NCBI GenBank assembly: GCA_045645505.1
Contig: JAZRIW010000001.1
Location: 1-64,000 of the forward strand
DNA: 64,000 nt
Origin: Fumia sp045645505
GTDB taxonomy: Bacteria; Bacillota; Clostridia; Oscillospirales; Ruminococcaceae
Reading direction: 5' to 3'
Within the stretch, counting starts at the first letter, position 1; each line of letters starts with the position of its first letter. Below the pieces are notes generated by a model. It was not told the origin of the DNA and did not search any database. It worked only from the letters and a program-made list of their open reading frames with translations. The translations under genes and the position numbers were made by a program. Shown one piece after another: positions 51,405 to 60,018 of this stretch.

Positions 51405-52964
51405 ATGAACAGTAATACCCTACAAATATTGATAGCTATGGTAATATATATGGCTATCGTCATTGTAATCGGCATTGTGTTTGCAAAGTCGGCAAATAAA
51501 AACTCAGAAAACTATTTCTTGGGAGGACGTTCTTTAGGGCCATGGGTAACCGCAATGAGTGCAGAGGCATCTGATATGAGTGGTTGGCTTTTAATGGGAC
51601 TTCCCGGTGTTGCTTACTGGTGCGGTCTGGCAGATGCGGCATGGACTGCAATCGGACTTGCAATCGGTACATATTTAAACTGGCTTATCGTATCAAAGAG
51701 ACTTCGCAGATACAGTATAAGAGCAAATAACTCTATCACCCTTCCGGAATTCTTCTCAAACCGTTTCCGTGAAAAGAAAAAAGTTATTATGTCAATTGCA
51801 GCTTTGTTTATCCTTATTTTCTTTGCAGTTTATGCATCAAGCTGTTTTGTAACCTGCGGAAAACTTTTCTCCACATTATTCGGAGCTTCCTATCAGTCAA
51901 TGATGATTTTAGGTGCAGTTTTCGTACTTATCTACACAATTTTGGGTGGATTTTTAGCAGAAAGTGCTTCTGACTTTATGCAGGGTATCGTAATAATTAT
52001 AGCCCTCACAATTATTGTAACTATCAGTGTTATAAAGGCAGGCGGATTTGGTGCAGTTGTTGAAAACGCAAATAAAATCCCCGGTTTCTTGGAATTCTTC
52101 GGACTTGCAACTCCCCACGTAGAAGAAGGTTTACAGACAGTAGTAGATAACGCTCCCGTATTTGATGCGGCACGTCCTTATGGATTACTCAGCGTATTCT
52201 CCATGCTTGCCTGGGGACTTGGTTACTTCGGTATGCCTCAGGTGCTTTTAAGATTTATGGCAATCCGCAAAGAAGAAGAACTCAAATTCTCAAGAAGAAT
52301 CGCAATGATCTGGGTGGTAATTTCTCTCGCAGTTGCAGTATTTATCGGTATCGTAGGAAGAATGTTATTCCCGACAATGCATCTTACTGCTTCCTCAGCA
52401 GAAAACATCTTCATCACTCTTACAACAAGCTCACTCCCCGCAATTTTAGCAGGTTTTGTTATGGCAGGAATCTTAGCAGCAACAATTTCTTCTTCCGACT
52501 CTTATCTTTTGATTGCTGCTTCTGCAGTTGCCAAGAACTTATATCAGGGTGTGCTTAAGAAAAAAGCTTCCGATAAACAAGTTATGTGGGTTTCCCGTAT
52601 TACATTGCTTGTTATCACTTTAATAGCAATCTTTATAGCACTTGATGAAAACAGCGTAATTTTCAAAATCGTATCCTTCGCATGGGCAGGCTTTGGTGCA
52701 ACATTCGGACCTTTGATGTTATTCTCTCTCTTCTGGAAGAGAATAAACAAATGGGGCGCTATCGCAGGTATGGTAGGCGGTGCCGCAATGGTATTCCTCT
52801 GGAAACTCGTTATCAGCACATTAGGTGGTGTGTTCGCAATTTACGAACTCTTACCCGCATTCATCTTCTCTTCTATCTGCATTATAGTAGTTTCTCTCTT
52901 GACTACTCCCCCATCTAAAGAAATTATAGAAGATTTTGAAGCTGTAAAAACAGGTAATATATAA
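51405..52964 (+). CDS. putP: Sodium/proline symporter PutP
   Basis: A 519-residue SSS-family transporter with about thirteen membrane segments. It is close to PutP: ENYFLGGRSLGPWVTAMSAEASDMSGWLLMGLPG near residues 35-68, NSITLPEFFSNRF near 106, GGFLAESASDFMQG near 183, and the sodium-binding helix GILAATISSSDSYLLIAASAVAKNLYQ near 355-380. It imports proline with sodium. Proline is a substrate of Stickland fermentation in many clostridia. An AAGGAG site precedes the ATG, and a terminator follows. Confidence 0.95.
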   Translation: MNSNTLQILIAMVIYMAIVIVIGIVFAKSANKNSENYFLGGRSLGPWVTAMSAEASDMSGWLLMGLPGVAYWCGLADAAWTAIGLAIGTYLNWLIVSKRLRRYSIRANNSITLPEFFSNRFREKKKVIMSIAALFILIFFAVYASSCFVTCGKLFSTLFGASYQSMMILGAVFVLIYTILGGFLAESASDFMQGIVIIIALTIIVTISVIKAGGFGAVVENANKIPGFLEFFGLATPHVEEGLQTVVDNAPVFDAARPYGLLSVFSMLAWGLGYFGMPQVLLRFMAIRKEEELKFSRRIAMIWVVISLAVAVFIGIVGRMLFPTMHLTASSAENIFITLTTSSLPAILAGFVMAGILAATISSSDSYLLIAASAVAKNLYQGVLKKKASDKQVMWVSRITLLVITLIAIFIALDENSVIFKIVSFAWAGFGATFGPLMLFSLFWKRINKWGAIAGMVGGAAMVFLWKLVISTLGGVFAIYELLPAFIFSSICIIVVSLLTTPPSKEIIEDFEAVKTGNI

Positions 52965-52969
52965 CAAAA

Positions 52970-53000
52970 AAAGGCAGTCAGAATTGACTGCCTCTTTCAT
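52970..53000 (+). terminator. Terminator of putP
   Basis: AGGCAGTCA and TGACTGCCT enclose GAAT and are followed by CTTTC; the T run is weak. Confidence 0.7.
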
Positions 53001-53037
53001 TTCAGGAGTATCTTTTTTGCATGACATCAAGGTTATA

Positions 53038-53077
53038 CGAAAACCGCTGTGTTTAAATAATAACACAGCGGTTTTAA
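53038..53077 (-). terminator. Terminator of the YbaK-like gene
   Basis: AAAACCGCTGTGTT and AACACAGCGGTTTT enclose TAAATAAT. It lies 56 bases after the minus-strand stop at 53133; the flanking T run is moderate. Confidence 0.75.
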
Positions 53078-53132
53078 ATAATTTGTCGAAATTAGGAAAA
53101 GAAAATAACTTTTTTTATAAAATACTCGAAAT

Positions 53133-53606
53133 CTATCCCTCTATGAGTTTGCAGACATCAATCCAGCCTAAACTCTTAGAAGCCTCAAACAACTCATCAC
53201 AATTAAGAGGGATAGCGCTGTTACTGGTCCCGCAAGCAGGATAAACTGTGTCAAATCTCTTAAGAGAAATATCGGTATAAACCTTTGCAGTATCCTTTAC
53301 AGCAAACGGGCAAACACCACCCACCTGATGACCGCAAAGCTCAACAACCGCATCGGGCGTAAGCATTTTAGCTTTCATATTAAACTGTGCTTTGAATTTA
53401 GCATTATCAATTTTAGTATCACCGGCTGTAACCACTAAAATACAACCGTCCTCAGATAAAAAAGACAAGGTTTTAGCAATTCTTTGTGCTTCGCAGCCAA
53501 GTGCTTTAGCGGCAAGTTCAACTGTCGCACTTGAAACCTCAAACTCTTTAATACGCCCATCAAGGCCGAATTCTTTTAGATATTCTCTAACTGACTCTAT
53601 AGACAT
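53133..53606 (-). CDS. YbaK/EbsC-type aminoacyl-tRNA deacylase family protein
   Basis: A 157-residue protein of the YbaK/ProX trans-editing fold, which hydrolyses mischarged aminoacyl-tRNA (for example Cys- or Ala-tRNA-Pro). It has SATVELAAKALGCEAQRIAKTLSFL near residues 25-50 with the conserved catalytic lysine, LVVTAGDTKIDNAKFK near 58, ELCGHQVGGVCPFAV near 87 and AIPLNCDELFEA near 137. ATG at 53606 is chosen since AGGAGAGG lies 5 bases upstream; the upstream 26 residues look like spurious coding. Confidence 0.9.
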   Translation of the reverse strand: MSIESVREYLKEFGLDGRIKEFEVSSATVELAAKALGCEAQRIAKTLSFLSEDGCILVVTAGDTKIDNAKFKAQFNMKAKMLTPDAVVELCGHQVGGVCPFAVKDTAKVYTDISLKRFDTVYPACGTSNSAIPLNCDELFEASKSLGWIDVCKLIEG

Positions 53607-53726
53607 TTTTACCTCTCCTAAAGTGTTTTTTCTAATTATATCACATTCTTTAAAAAAAGCAACGTTTCTTGACATTTCAGCCAATAATATTTAAAATATA
53701 GATATATCATTGAAAGGAATTTTAAA

Positions 53727-54203
53727 ATGGGTAATTTAAACATCAGATTTGCAGAAGAAAAAGACACTGCATTGATATTAAAATTTATAAAAGGTATTGC
53801 CGAATACGAAAAAATGCTTGACGAGGTAATAGCAACAGAAGAACTGCTGAGAGAATGGGTTTTTGAGAAGAAAAAAGCTGAAGTAATAATCGCTGAAGAC
53901 GATGATATTCCGGTAGGATTTTCGCTGTTTTTCTATAATTTTTCGACATTCGTCGGACGAGCAGGATTATATATCGAAGATATCTTTGTATGGCCTCAAT
54001 ATCGCAAAAAAGGTTACGGAAAAGCACTCTTTTTATTCCTTGCAAAATTAGCTCATGAAAAAGGCTGTGGCAGAATGGAATGGTGCTGTCTTGACTGGAA
54101 TAAGCCCTCAATAGATTTCTATTTTTCAATGGGTGCCAAAAGAATGGACGGCTGGAGCACATATCGTCTCACCAGAGAAGATTTAAAAAGGCTCTCAGAG
54201 TAA
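53727..54203 (+). CDS. GNAT acetyltransferase (diamine acetyltransferase-like)
   Basis: A 158-residue N-acetyltransferase. The acetyl-CoA site is in VWPQYRKKGYGKALFLFLAKLA near residues 92-113 (R/Q-x-x-G-x-G/A type), preceded by LYIEDIFV near 85, with the later WCCLDWNKPSIDFYFSMGAK near 115-136. It resembles the spermidine/spermine acetyltransferase type, so a polyamine substrate is plausible. AAGGAA precedes the ATG. The next gene starts 2 bases after its stop. Confidence 0.9.
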   Translation: MGNLNIRFAEEKDTALILKFIKGIAEYEKMLDEVIATEELLREWVFEKKKAEVIIAEDDDIPVGFSLFFYNFSTFVGRAGLYIEDIFVWPQYRKKGYGKALFLFLAKLAHEKGCGRMEWCCLDWNKPSIDFYFSMGAKRMDGWSTYRLTREDLKRLSE

Positions 54204-54204
54204 T

Positions 54205-54726
54205 ATGGAAAAAATTTATATTTACCTTATTGAGAAAAACTTTTCACCTGAAAAGGAAGAAGTTATAAGAAAATGCGCCTTATCCTTTTCAGAAAAGGCA
54301 TTTATTTCATTTGACAAAAGCACTCCCCTTTTACGCACAGATAAAGGAAAACCGTATTTTTATAAAAACCCGTTTTATTTTTCGGTTTCACACAGCAAAA
54401 ATCTCTTCGCCGTAGCTTTTTCAAAAAAACCACTCGGTATAGATTTGCAAGACCACAGAAATTGCAATCAAAATAAAATCGCAAACCGATATTTTCATAA
54501 AGATGAGCTTTTAAGCTTTAAAAATGGTGAAGACTTCTTTAAAATCTGGACTGCTAAAGAAAGCCACGTTAAATTTTTGGGTACAGGAATTGACAAGAAT
54601 TTTTCAAAATTTTCTGTTTTCGATAACTATAAAAATTTTAAATTCATAAACAGTATTAAAAATCACACACTATGCGTATATTCAGAAAATGAAACTGAGC
54701 TTTTCTTAGAGGAAATTAACTTTTAA
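54205..54726 (+). CDS. 4'-phosphopantetheinyl transferase (Sfp type)
   Basis: A 173-residue phosphopantetheinyl transferase, short for the Sfp class. Motifs are TDKGKPYFYKNPFYFSVSHSKN near residue 48-70, LGIDLQDHR near 79-87 with the Mg-binding Asp, and FFKIWTAKESHVKFLGTG near 112-129 with the WxxKES signature. It would activate carrier proteins of a peptide or polyketide synthase or fatty-acid system; no such synthase is in the window. It starts 2 bases after the GNAT stop, without a strong ribosome binding site. Confidence 0.9.
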   Translation: MEKIYIYLIEKNFSPEKEEVIRKCALSFSEKAFISFDKSTPLLRTDKGKPYFYKNPFYFSVSHSKNLFAVAFSKKPLGIDLQDHRNCNQNKIANRYFHKDELLSFKNGEDFFKIWTAKESHVKFLGTGIDKNFSKFSVFDNYKNFKFINSIKNHTLCVYSENETELFLEEINF

Positions 54727-54728
54727 AA

Positions 54729-54755
54729 AATAAAAGGCGGACTTCCGCCTTTTTT
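54729..54755 (+). terminator. Terminator after the phosphopantetheinyl transferase gene
   Basis: AAAGGCGGA and TCCGCCTTT with a tight CT loop, followed by a T run. Confidence 0.88.
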
Positions 54756-54826
54756 TCACTTTACACTTTAGTTTTTTTATGTTAAAATTATTAAGTTAAT
54801 TAAATTTATAAGATAGGAGGTTTTAT

Positions 54827-55636
54827 ATGAAGCAAAAAATTATCCCCACTATTATAAAAGGCTTTGTAATAGGCAGTTCAATGCTTGTCCCCGGCGTCAG
54901 CGGAGGTACAATGGCAATAATGCTTAATATATACAGTGAATTAATCGGCGCTATCAATAAAATACGCACTGATTTTAAAAAAAGCTTTAAATTTTTACTT
55001 ATTTTTTGCATTGGTTCCATCACAGGAATGATATTACTTTCAAAACCTCTTTCCTATCTTATTAACTGCTATGAAATGCCGATGATGTACTTTTTTATCG
55101 GTGCAGTAGCGGGAAGTATCCCTTTGATATATCACCAGGCAGGTGTCAGAAAATTTTCACTTAAAACGATAATTTTCCCGGCAATAGGACTTATCTTAAT
55201 TCTGCTTTTAGGCCTGCTTCCCGAAAATCTTTTTGCCGCAAACTCACAAAATAAATCAATAGAAATTATCGGACTTTTAATAGCAGGAATAATTGCCGCA
55301 ATCGCTTTGATTCTCCCAGGAATAAGCGTATCGCATATGCTTTTGATGTTAGGGCTCTATGAATCTACCATAAACGCAATCGGTTCTTTAAATATTCTCT
55401 ACCTTTTGCCTCTTGCTACAGGGCTTTTGCTCGGCATATTTATCACAACCAAACTGCTTGATAAGCTTATGTCACGCCACCCTCAGGCAACATTCCTTAT
55501 CATTATGGGCTTTATAATAGGCTCAGTTTTAAAGGTATTCCCCGGCATCCCCGTTGGTATAGAATTATTCATCTGTCTGATTTTATTTGCAGTCGGATTT
55601 TTCACTATGTATAAAATATCTATGTTAGATAAATAA
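54827..55636 (+). CDS. DUF368 membrane protein
   Basis: A 269-residue polytopic membrane protein of the DUF368 family, with KGFVIGSSMLVPGVSGGTMAIMLNIYSELIGAI near residues 9-41, the second half-repeat GIIAAIALILPGISVSHMLLMLGLYESTINAI near 155-186, and TGLLLGIFITTKLLDKLM near 200. The paired VPGVSGGT/LPGISVS motifs point to an internal duplication. It is proposed in the literature to move undecaprenyl-phosphate; that role is inference here. AGGAGG precedes the ATG. Confidence 0.9.
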   Translation: MKQKIIPTIIKGFVIGSSMLVPGVSGGTMAIMLNIYSELIGAINKIRTDFKKSFKFLLIFCIGSITGMILLSKPLSYLINCYEMPMMYFFIGAVAGSIPLIYHQAGVRKFSLKTIIFPAIGLILILLLGLLPENLFAANSQNKSIEIIGLLIAGIIAAIALILPGISVSHMLLMLGLYESTINAIGSLNILYLLPLATGLLLGIFITTKLLDKLMSRHPQATFLIIMGFIIGSVLKVFPGIPVGIELFICLILFAVGFFTMYKISMLDK

Positions 55637-55654
55637 AAAAGAAAAGAGAATATT

Positions 55655-56092
55655 ATGATACGTCCCTTTATTAAAGAAGATAAAGAAACATTTATAAAAT
55701 TAGCGGATGAATTTTATAATTCACCTGCTTGCCTTCATACTGTACCTCACGAAAACTTTGAAAAAACCTTTGAAGAAGTTATAAATAATTCTCCATTTAC
55801 CAAAGGTTATATGTTAGAAAAAAACGACGATATATTGGGTTATCTGCTTCTTTCCTTCACATATTCAAATGAAGCAGGCGGTATGGCATGTCTTTTAGAA
55901 GAAGCTTATGTACTCCCCCAATTTCAAAACAAAGGACTCGGAAAAGAACTTTTTGCCTTTGTAGAAAAGGAATTTCCCGATGTAAAGCGTTTTCGTTTAG
56001 AAGTTACCCGCTGTAATGAAAGAGCCATATCACTTTATAAAAAACTAAATTATGAAGAGCTTGATTATTTACAGATGATAAAAGACAGATAA
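55655..56092 (+). CDS. GNAT acetyltransferase
   Basis: A 145-residue N-acetyltransferase with the acetyl-CoA loop VLPQFQNKGLGKELFAFVEKEF near residues 86-107 (Q-x-x-G-x-G) and CNERAISLYKKLNYEE near 118. Substrate unknown. It starts 19 bases after the DUF368 stop, so it is probably cotranscribed. Confidence 0.88.
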   Translation: MIRPFIKEDKETFIKLADEFYNSPACLHTVPHENFEKTFEEVINNSPFTKGYMLEKNDDILGYLLLSFTYSNEAGGMACLLEEAYVLPQFQNKGLGKELFAFVEKEFPDVKRFRLEVTRCNERAISLYKKLNYEELDYLQMIKDR

Positions 56093-56130
56093 AAAGGTCA
56101 CAGTTTTTTAAAAACTGTGACCTTTTTTTA
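56092..56130. terminator. Terminator between GNAT and antiporter genes
   Basis: AAAGGTCACAGTTTTT and AAAAACTGTGACCTTT form a long perfect hairpin between two convergent genes. Confidence 0.9.
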
Positions 56131-57729
56131 TTCAGGCAATAAACTGCAAATAATAAGCTGGTCTCCTACCAAAACAATAGTATCACCACTTGGTATTATT
56201 GCACGATATCCTCTTCTGATAACTGCAACAATGGTATGTTCAGGCAAAACTATATCCCTTAGTTTTTTACCTACCCAGGAGTGATTTTTCTCAATATCTT
56301 CTTCTCTTAAATGCACATTTCCATCCTCACGATAAGGACCACCGCCCATAACCATTATATCCCCTGCTTTGACCTTTGTGGGGCCTTTCGGAAGTATAAT
56401 TCTTTTACCGCGTTTTATCATAATTACCAACATTCTCTGCGGCAGTGCAATTTCTTGCATGGTCTTATCGCACCAATCATGATTTTCTTCAATTTGAATC
56501 TCAATTAAACTCAAATCATCGTCATCCTGATAATCGTTAAAGGTTTTCATAACTGTTTCGCTATTATCAACCAGATTCAGTTTTTGGGAAATTTTAGGGA
56601 GTAAAGCACCCTGCAGAGTAACCGATAAAAATGCCACACAGAAAACTATATGAAAAATATCGGTTTTGGTGTAAGAAAGGCTTACTACTGCATAGATAGC
56701 AAAAACTATTGATGCTGCTCCTCTGAAACCTGACCAAGCTACAAGTAGCTGTTGCTTAAACGGAGTTTTAAACGGTGATAAAATTGTAAACACCGCCAGA
56801 GGTCTTGCAACAAAGGCAAGAAACAACGCAATCAGAATTGAAGGTATTATAACCTGCGGAATTCTTGACGGGAAAGACAAAAGTCCTATTACAAAGAAAA
56901 GTGCAATCTGCATTATCCAGGTTATCGCATCAAAAAATTTAACAAGCTCAATTTTTTGCTTTATTTTACTGTTACCTAAAACTATACCGGTAATATAAAC
57001 ACTCAGATAACCGTTTCCTCCAAGCAAGGAAGGGACAGCAAAGGAAATCAGTGCAATCGCAACCACAAAAATTTCTTCGATACCGCTATTTTCAAAATCC
57101 AACCTTTTAAGTGCCCATGAGGATATGAAAGCAATTAAAAATCCGAAAATCAACCCGAATCCTATCTGAGCTGAAAGCATATAAATAAAAGCATATGTGC
57201 TTTCTCCCGATAAAAGCGAAATAAAAATTATAGTCATCATATACGCAACAGGGTCATTACTTCCGCTTTCAATCTCTAAAAATGAAGCGAGATTATGCTT
57301 TAAATTAAGCTTTTTATATCTTAATATCGAGAAAACTGATGCCGCATCGGTAGAACCTATAATTGAACCTATCAGCATTCCCTCAAGCAAAGAAATATCA
57401 AAAACTAAATGACAAAACACACCCGTTAAAAAGGATGTAATAACAACTCCTAACGATGACATCAAAATAGAACGTGCTGCAACCGGCCTTGCCGCTTTCC
57501 AGTTTGTACCAAATCCACCATAAAACATAATAAAGATAAGTGCTACCGAGCAAATCTGATGGGCAAGATTAAAATCATTAAACTCTATTTTAAAAACCCC
57601 ATCAGACCCCATAATCATACCGAAAAGAATAAAAAGTGAAAGCACCGGCACACCAAGCCTGTTTGAAAACTTATTAGCTACAATACAAACAATTAAAATT
57701 ATAGCTAAAATAAGGATTATTAAATACAA
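56128..57729 (-). CDS. K+/H+ antiporter, NhaP2/CvrA-like with two TrkA-C domains
   Basis: A 533-residue CPA1-type cation:proton antiporter. About thirteen membrane segments cover residues 1-385, with FYGGFGTNWKAARP near 68, GSIIGSTDAASVFSIL near 119 and EIESGSNDPVAYMM near 148-161. The latter holds the Asn-Asp pair of the ion site. The cytoplasmic tail carries two TrkA-C/RCK-C units, near 405-460 and 465-533, ending VLVGDQLIICSL. The tail suggests regulation by nucleotides. It lies between two terminators and appears monocistronic. Confidence 0.92.
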   Translation of the reverse strand: MYLIILILAIILIVCIVANKFSNRLGVPVLSLFILFGMIMGSDGVFKIEFNDFNLAHQICSVALIFIMFYGGFGTNWKAARPVAARSILMSSLGVVITSFLTGVFCHLVFDISLLEGMLIGSIIGSTDAASVFSILRYKKLNLKHNLASFLEIESGSNDPVAYMMTIIFISLLSGESTYAFIYMLSAQIGFGLIFGFLIAFISSWALKRLDFENSGIEEIFVVAIALISFAVPSLLGGNGYLSVYITGIVLGNSKIKQKIELVKFFDAITWIMQIALFFVIGLLSFPSRIPQVIIPSILIALFLAFVARPLAVFTILSPFKTPFKQQLLVAWSGFRGAASIVFAIYAVVSLSYTKTDIFHIVFCVAFLSVTLQGALLPKISQKLNLVDNSETVMKTFNDYQDDDDLSLIEIQIEENHDWCDKTMQEIALPQRMLVIMIKRGKRIILPKGPTKVKAGDIMVMGGGPYREDGNVHLREEDIEKNHSWVGKKLRDIVLPEHTIVAVIRRGYRAIIPSGDTIVLVGDQLIICSLLPE

Positions 57730-57837
57730 AATTTCCCCCTACCCTCTGAAGATACTATACTATAAGTGTATCATACATTGATAATGCCTACAACAACTTA
57801 ATAAAAAATTTAAAAAATCTTTAAGATTCACCATAAT

Positions 57838-57874
57838 AAAAAGCGGTACCTTCTTCAGAAAGTACCGCTTAAAA
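57838..57874 (-). terminator. Terminator of the liv/cytidylate-kinase-like unit
   Basis: AAGCGGTACCTTCTT and AAGTACCGCTT around CAGAA form a strong hairpin just after the stop of the kinase-like gene at 57884. Confidence 0.82.
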
Positions 57875-57883
57875 CTATCTTTA

Positions 57884-58501
57884 TTATTCAAATCTTACTT
57901 TCAAATATCCCTTTATCATATCAACGCACTTTTCAAATCCCAGATCAGCACTGTTTAAACAAAGGTCGTAGTTTTTTGCATTATCCCATTCACGTCCGGT
58001 GTAATACTTATAATAATCACCGCGATGCTTATCGGTAGAAATGATAATCTTTTCAGCTTCTTTTCTTGTCTTTGAATACATATCCATAACCGTCTGTACG
58101 CAAGACTCAAAAGGTGCATAAACAAAAACCTTTGCAACATTATCATTATCCTTTAATATATAATCCGCACATCTGCCGACAATAACGCAGGAATGGACTT
58201 TAGCAATCTCTTTAATAATCTTTGCCTGATAATTAAAAAGGTTATCATTTGAAACAAACTCATCGCTCTCAGGAGAAAATAACTCTCCTTTATAAACACG
58301 TGTACCCGACATAAAAAGGCTCTTTTTAATCTTTTCATCTGCTTCACCAAAAAGCCTCTCGTGTATTCCACTGTCATCGGAAGCCAAACGCAAAAGCTCA
58401 CGGTCATAAAAATGAACGCCAAGCTCCTCAGCAAGCATTTTGCCGATAGTTTTTCCTCCGCTTCCATAACCACGGGCAATAGTAATTACAACATTCTGCA
58501 T
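57884..58501 (-). CDS. Cytidylate-kinase-like P-loop protein
   Basis: A 205-residue P-loop kinase. Its N terminus, VVITIARGYGSGGKTIGKMLAEEL, contains an atypical Walker A (GYGSGGKTIG near residues 10-19), and FYDRELLRLA follows near 33. SCVIVGRCADYIL near 105 and KVFVYAPFE near 125 match cytidylate-kinase-like proteins of Firmicutes. The function of this family is not established. ATG at 58501 has AAAGGG upstream. It lies 33 bases after livF and may be cotranscribed with the liv genes. Confidence 0.85.
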   Translation of the reverse strand: MQNVVITIARGYGSGGKTIGKMLAEELGVHFYDRELLRLASDDSGIHERLFGEADEKIKKSLFMSGTRVYKGELFSPESDEFVSNDNLFNYQAKIIKEIAKVHSCVIVGRCADYILKDNDNVAKVFVYAPFESCVQTVMDMYSKTRKEAEKIIISTDKHRGDYYKYYTGREWDNAKNYDLCLNSADLGFEKCVDMIKGYLKVRFE

Positions 58502-58534
58502 TAAAATCAACCCTTTCTTGTGATACAGTTAATA

Positions 58535-59245
58535 TTATTCTCCAAGGTAAGCTTTTTTAACCGAATCATCGTTCATTAAATCTTTTGCATTACCGCTTAA
58601 AACAATATTACCTGTTTCAAGTACATAAGCTTTGTCAGCAATTGACAAGGCTTTTTTAGCATTCTGTTCTACAAGTAAAACTGTAGTACCGCCTTCTGAA
58701 ATTTCTCTTATAATATCAAAAATTTCAGAAACGAAAATAGGTGAAAGTCCCATAGAAGGCTCATCCATAAGAATAATTCTCGGATTTGACATCAAAGCTC
58801 TTCCCATTGCGAGCATCTGCTGTTCTCCACCACTTAAAGTACCTGCAATCTGATTTCTTCTCTCTTCAAGACGAGGGAAACGCTTGTAAACATTAGCAAG
58901 CGATGCCTCTATTTCTTTTTTATTGCTTCTTGTAAAAGCGCCCATTTTAAGATTTTCATAAACTGTCAACTGTTGGAAAATACGACGTCCTTCAGGTACA
59001 TGAGCCATTCCCAGAGAAACAATCTTATGAGCAGGAGTTTTAGTAAGGTCAACCCCTTCAAAAATAATACTTCCTGTTTTTGCAGGGATAAGACCGGTAA
59101 TAGTATGCAAAGTGGTAGTTTTTCCGGCACCGTTTGCACCGATAAGAGCAATAACTTCACCCTCATTAACTTCAAAGGAGATTCCCTTGATAGCCTGAAT
59201 CATACCATAATAAACTTGTAAATCTTTTACTTCCAGCATAGCCAT
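58535..59245 (-). CDS. livF: Branched-chain amino acid ABC transporter, ATP-binding protein LivF
   Basis: A 236-residue ABC ATPase. Walker A is LIGANGAGKTTTLHTITG near residue 34, the signature is GTLSGGEQQMLAMGRAL near 137, Walker B is PRIILMDEPSMGLSP near 157, and the H-loop is VLLVEQNAKKAL near 192. The LivF-specific block is HVPEGRRIFQQLTVYENL near 89. It pairs with LivG on the cytoplasmic face of the LivHM channel. AGGAGGGG precedes the ATG. Confidence 0.96.
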   Translation of the reverse strand: MAMLEVKDLQVYYGMIQAIKGISFEVNEGEVIALIGANGAGKTTTLHTITGLIPAKTGSIIFEGVDLTKTPAHKIVSLGMAHVPEGRRIFQQLTVYENLKMGAFTRSNKKEIEASLANVYKRFPRLEERRNQIAGTLSGGEQQMLAMGRALMSNPRIILMDEPSMGLSPIFVSEIFDIIREISEGGTTVLLVEQNAKKALSIADKAYVLETGNIVLSGNAKDLMNDDSVKKAYLGE

Positions 59246-59257
59246 AATGGTCCCCTC

Positions 59258-60016
59258 CTATTCTCCTAAATATGCAGTGATAACTTTCGGGTCTTTCAAG
59301 ACAGTTTCGGTATCACCATGAGCAAGTTCAGTACCGAAGTTAAGTACCGAAATTTCTTCACAAATACCTTTTACAAGGCGCATATCGTGTTCGATAAGCA
59401 AAATAGCAATTTTAAACTTATCTCTTACAAAACGGATAGTTTCCATAAGCTCAGCAGTTTCATTGGGATTCATACCTGCAGCAGGTTCATCTAAAAGCAG
59501 AAGCTTAGGGTTTGTAGCCAAAGCTCTTGCAATCTCAAGCTTGCGCTGTTTTCCGTAAGGAAGATTACAAGCTAAATATGAAGCCTCATTATGTAAATCA
59601 AAAACCTCCAAAAGTTCCATAGCCTTTTCATTCATGGCAGTTTCCGATTTAAAATAAGCAGGAGTATGAAAAACACCTGTAAAAAGTGAGTATTTTTTTT
59701 GATTATGGAATCCTGCCTTAACATTATCAAGAACTGTCATCTTATTGAAAAGTCTGATATTCTGGAAAGTTCTGGCAATACCCATCTTACTGATTTGTTG
59801 AGGATTTTTACCATTTAAAACAACACCATCGAGTGAAAAAGAACCTCTTGTAGGTTTATAAACACCTGTAAGCAGGTTAAAAACGGTAGTTTTTCCTGCA
59901 CCGTTAGGTCCGATAAGTCCGTAAAGCTGACCTTTTTCAACACTTATGTTAAAATCGTCAACAGCCCTGAGTCCGCCAAAGGAGATACCTAAATTTTTAA
60001 CTTCTAACAAAGCCAT
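59258..60016 (-). CDS. livG: Branched-chain amino acid ABC transporter, ATP-binding protein LivG
   Basis: A 252-residue ABC ATPase with Walker A LIGPNGAGKTTVFNLLTG near residue 34, MGIARTFQNIRLFNKMTVLDNV near 81, NLPYGKQRKLEIARALATNPKLLLLDEPAAGMNP near 150 (signature plus Walker B) and ILLIEHDMRLVKGICEEISVLNFG near 198, typical of LivG. It is two bases downstream of livM and 12 bases upstream of livF. AGGAGG precedes the ATG. Confidence 0.96.
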   Translation of the reverse strand: MALLEVKNLGISFGGLRAVDDFNISVEKGQLYGLIGPNGAGKTTVFNLLTGVYKPTRGSFSLDGVVLNGKNPQQISKMGIARTFQNIRLFNKMTVLDNVKAGFHNQKKYSLFTGVFHTPAYFKSETAMNEKAMELLEVFDLHNEASYLACNLPYGKQRKLEIARALATNPKLLLLDEPAAGMNPNETAELMETIRFVRDKFKIAILLIEHDMRLVKGICEEISVLNFGTELAHGDTETVLKDPKVITAYLGE

Positions 60017-60018
60017 AA